From Lichenostomus cassidix (Eukaryota > Chordata > Aves > Passeriformes > Meliphagidae): a stretch of 64,000 nucleotides of DNA. Positions 61,120-64,000 of this stretch are shown here, piece by piece. The stretch is taken from NCBI GenBank assembly GCA_008360975.2, contig VLJF02000034.1, positions 1,943,810 through 2,007,809 on the forward strand. The letters run 5' to 3'. Below the pieces are notes generated by a model that searched no databases, was not told where the DNA came from, and worked only from the letters and a program-made list of their open reading frames with translations. The translations under genes and the position numbers were made by a program. Each line of letters begins with the position of its first letter. The stretch's first letter is position 1.

Positions 61120-61777
61120 ATCCCGAAATTCCCCAAATTCCCAAAATTCCCGAGCCGGGCTGGCCTCGGGACTCAGTTTCCCTGGGAAAAGAGGAGATTC
61201 CAACAAAATTCCGAGGGAAATTCGGGGGTTTTTACTAGGAATTTCAGGGGTTTTTTCACCTGGAAATCGCTTTTGTGCCTCAGTTTCTCCAGGAAGGTAC
61301 AATTCCCGAAAATCCCAGGAATTCAGGAATCCCAAAATTCCCAACCCTGGGTTGTTTCCCGGTCTGGATTCCCTGGAAAAGTGACAAATTCCTGCGGAAT
61401 TCCCATGGGGATTTGGGATTTTCGATTCAAAAAATCCCTTTGTGCCTCAGTTTCCCCGGGAAGGAGCAAAACCCCCAAAACCCCAGGAATTGGGGAATTT
61501 TGGGAATTGGGGAATTTGGGGAGCAAAAACCCTAAATCCCAAAGAACTCGGGAATGTTCTCATGGAATGGAAACCACTCCGTGCCTCAGTTTCCCCGGGA
61601 AGGTACAACTCCCTCAATCCCTGGGAATTCTGGGAATTTCCCATCACCACTCCGTGCCTCAGTTTCCCCCCGGCAGGTACGATTTCCCCTTTTCCCTTCC
61701 GATCCCGCGGGAATTCGGGAATTTCAGGATTCCCGCGCCGGGATCACGCCCTGCCTCAGTTTCCCCCTGGCTGCAGC
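61120..61777 (+). repeat. gggaaactgaggcac-type array in GAL3ST4 3' UTR, right copy
   Basis: Inverse counterpart of 44690-45690 but shorter (about 660 against 1000 bp): it has fewer of the 90-170-bp units, so the arms differ in unit number here. Confidence 0.82.
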
Positions 61778-61783
61778 AATAAA
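61778..61783 (+). other. Polyadenylation signal of GAL3ST4
   Basis: AATAAA about 660 bases after the stop at 61119, at the end of the ctgaggcac array and before three CCAAT-type boxes. Confidence 0.65.
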
Positions 61784-61889
61784 TGCGCGCTGATTGGCTG
61801 GGCCGGCTGTCAATCACCGCTCTGGAGCACCTGATTGGTTGTTGGTCTGTCCATCAAAACGAATCCTGGAAGTTGATTGGGGGAAAAGG

Positions 61890-62520
61890 GCGGGAAATCG
61901 ACTCGCTCGGTGCTCGGCTGAGGTGCCTACATCGATGCACTCGGCATTCGGCTGAGCTTCCTGTATTGATGAGCTCCGTGCTCGGTTGAGTTTCCTAAAT
62001 CGATGCGCTCGGAGCTCGCTTGAGCTTCCTATATCGATATGATTGACACTCGGTTGAGCTTTCCTGTATCGATACAATCGACACTCTATTGAGCTTCCTA
62101 GATCGACTTTTTGGTACTCGATTTAGCGTCCTGTATCGATAAGATCGACACTCGGCTGAGCTTCCTATATCGATACGATTGACACTCCATTGAGCTTCCT
62201 AGATCGACGCTTTTGGTACTCGATTGAGCTTCCTGAATCGACACGATCGATACTCGGCTGAGCATCCTATATCGATACGATTGACACTCCATTGAGCTTC
62301 CTGGATCGACGCTTTTGGTACTTGATTGGGCTTTCCTGGATCGATACGATCGGTACTCGGCTGAGCTTCCTGTATCGATCATGTCGACACTCGGTTGAGC
62401 TTCCTGGATCGAAGCTTTCGGTAGTCGGTTGAGTTTCCTTGATCGATAGGATAGACACTCGATTGTGCTTCCTGTATCGATGCGCTCGGAGCTCGGCTGA
62501 TTTTCCCTGTATCGACGCTC
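61890..62520. repeat. ATCGAT-rich minisatellite, right copy
   Basis: Inverse counterpart of 43950-44575 with the same ggaagctcaa/ATCGAT units. Individual units differ by substitutions and by one or two unit insertions or losses. Confidence 0.9.
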
Positions 62521-62541
62521 TCGGCGCTCCGCTGCTCGCCC

Positions 62542-62553
62542 TGCGCATGCGCA
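62542..62553. promoter_or_regulatory. NRF1-type palindrome, right copy
   Basis: TGCGCATGCGCA conserved exactly relative to 43912-43923, in the presumed promoter of the second TRAPPC14 copy. Confidence 0.5.
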
Positions 62554-62559
62554 CTGCGC

Positions 62560-63650
62560 AGCCGCGCCCGGAAGCTCCGGAGGGAAGCCGGGAGGGAAAA
62601 ATCCCCAAAATTCCCCAAAAATCCCCAAAATTCCCCAAATTCCTCCCCGAAAATCCCCTCCGGGAGCCCCAGATCCCCCGAAATTCCCTCCGGAACTCCT
62701 AAAATTCCCCCCGGGAGCCCAAAATCCCCGAAATTCCAAAAAAAATCCCTAAAAATTCCCCGAAAATCCCCAAAAAATCCCCGAAATCCTCCCAACAATT
62801 CCCTCCGGGAGCCCAAAATCCCCCGAAATTCCCCCGAAATCCCCCTCGGGACCCCCAAAATCCCCCCGGGAGCCCAAAAATCCCCGAAATTCCCCAAAAT
62901 CCCCTCCGGAACCGCCGGAAATTCCCTTCGGGAGCCCAAAAATCGCCTCCGGAATTCCCAAATTCCCCTCAGGAATTCCCGGGATTTTCCGGGATTTAAC
63001 TCCCAAATATTCCCGGAAATTCCCGATTTTCCTCAGCGCTTTATCCCCTCAGGACTCCCGAAATTCCCTTTTTTTGGGGATTTTTTGGGATTTAACTCCC
63101 CGAAATTCCCGATTTTCCCGCTGCGATTTCCAACCAAATATTCCCCAAATTCCATCCGGATTTCTCTCCTTCCATTTCCCCCTTTTTCCCCATTTTTTCC
63201 TTGAATTCTTTTTAATTTCCCCCTTTTCCTTCAATTTTCCAGGAATTTTTTTTCCTTTTTCTCCCTTTTTTTCCTTTTTCCCCCATTTTTCCCTCACTAT
63301 TTCTTCCTAGATTTTTAAAATTTTTTCCCCTGGGTTTTTTTTGGTCAATTTTTCCAGTTTTTTTCCTACTTTCCCCCACTTTCGCTCCCCATTTTTTCCC
63401 CATTTTTCCTCATTTTCCCATCCCTATTTTTCCCTAGATTTTTTTCAGTTTTTCCCCGGGTTTTTTTTCCCCATTTTCCCTCATTTTTTCCCCATTTTTT
63501 TGCCACTTTCACTCCCATTTTCCCCCCATTTTTCTCATCCCTATTTTTCCCTAGATTTTTTAAAATTTTCCCCCAAATTTCCCCATTACATTTCCCCATT
63601 ATTTTATTTTATTTTATTTTATTTTATTTTATTTTATTTTATTTATTAAT
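62560..63650. repeat. Arrays upstream of the second TRAPPC14 copy
   Basis: Inverse counterparts of 42867-43865: ccccgaaattcc units (62600-63060), then ttttcccccattttt units, then an (ATTTT)n tract at about 63600-63646. No gene. Confidence 0.85.
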
Positions 63651-63655
63651 TCCCG

Positions 63656-64000
63656 ATGGAGTCTCAGTGTGACTACTCGATGTATTTTCCCGCCGTTCCT
63701 TTCCCGCCGCGGGAGGAATTCCTGGCGGGAGAATCCGGAGGTTATCGATCCCTGCCGAGGAGAAATCACCTTTATTTGGGGGAAACCGTGAGGTTCCTGC
63801 TCGTGCTGCGCTGCCGACCCCAAAATACACAGAATTCCCAGAATCCCACCCAAAATCCCCAAAATTCCGGACCGAATCCCCAAAATTCCGCCCAAAATCC
63901 CCAAAATTCCGCCCCAAATCCCGCCAATTTCTCCCAAAATCCCGCCAGCTCCGCCCCGAATTTGGGGAATTTGGGGAATTTGGGGGGTTCGGGGAGCTGG
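63656..64000 (+). CDS. TRAPPC14: TRAPPC14 exon 1, second copy (cut by window end)
   Basis: ATG and frame identical to the minus-strand copy through LVLRCRPQNT and the Q/N/P repeat. The repeat here has one more seven-codon unit (21 bases at 63926-63946) and a different NLG repeat after it. The frame is still open at 64000. Either a second haplotype of the same exon or a true duplicate. Confidence 0.88.
   Translation, partial: MESQCDYSMYFPAVPFPPREEFLAGESGGYRSLPRRNHLYLGETVRFLLVLRCRPQNTQNSQNPTQNPQNSGPNPQNSAQNPQNSAPNPANFSQNPASSAPNLGNLGNLGGSGSW

Larger units (their letters stand above)
58293..64000. repeat. Right arm of the large inverted repeat
   Basis: Inverse copy of 42500-48579, continuing to the window end. 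Differences are single bases in unique parts and indels in minisatellites, for example 21 extra bases at 63926-63946 in TRAPPC14 exon 1 and different lengths of GAL3ST4 intron 2. Confidence 0.95.

Overview
This window looks like a gene-dense, GC-rich stretch of a bird genome, probably from a microchromosome. That is an inference from three things: recognisable vertebrate split genes with short introns, an egg-coat-type gene (VMO1 family), and introns and intergenic DNA built almost entirely of minisatellites with no recognisable transposons. There is nothing prokaryotic here. Most long open frames are by-products of stop-free repeats, so the genes were rebuilt by joining conserved exons at GT/AG sites with matching phase.

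Layout: (1) TAF6 (+), ten exons from 550 to 17628; the histone-fold exons lie before the window. (2) VMO1-type gene (-), 23450 to 19151. (3) LAMTOR4 (+), 24941 to 30414, complete at 99 codons. (4) TRAPPC14 (C7orf43/MAP11) (-), 42810 to 31345, converging on LAMTOR4. (5) GAL3ST4, as a 3'-terminal exon on the minus strand (46551 to 45760) and a complete plus-strand gene (56109 to 61119). (6) A probable first coding exon of an unidentified minus-strand gene (49421 to 49306) with a CpG promoter near 51.0 kb; its position and promoter motifs make STAG3 a candidate. (7) A second copy of TRAPPC14 exon 1 (+) at 63656 to the window end. TAF6, LAMTOR4, TRAPPC14, GAL3ST4 and STAG3 are neighbours on human chromosome 7q22, so the block is conserved synteny with local rearrangement.

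The interval 42.5-48.58 kb is repeated in inverse orientation at 58.29-64.0 kb. The left arm stops exactly at a run of 500 Ns (48580-49079). The simplest reading is that two overlapping haplotype contigs were scaffolded head to head; a real palindrome is the alternative.

Two patterns stand out. First, many exon edges are the seeds of tandem arrays: a splice site plus 15-90 bases of adjoining coding sequence is repeated 1-12 times into the intron, on the donor side, the acceptor side or both, and even the TAF6 and VMO1 stop-codon regions are repeated. This occurs in TAF6, VMO1, TRAPPC14 and GAL3ST4. Second, in about nine introns the 5' part is a G-rich array on the transcribed-sense strand and the 3' part is an array of its reverse complement, meeting at a small pivot. 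The pre-mRNA could fold into a long hairpin that brings the splice sites together. In two TRAPPC14 exons the minisatellite also appears to be read in frame as protein.
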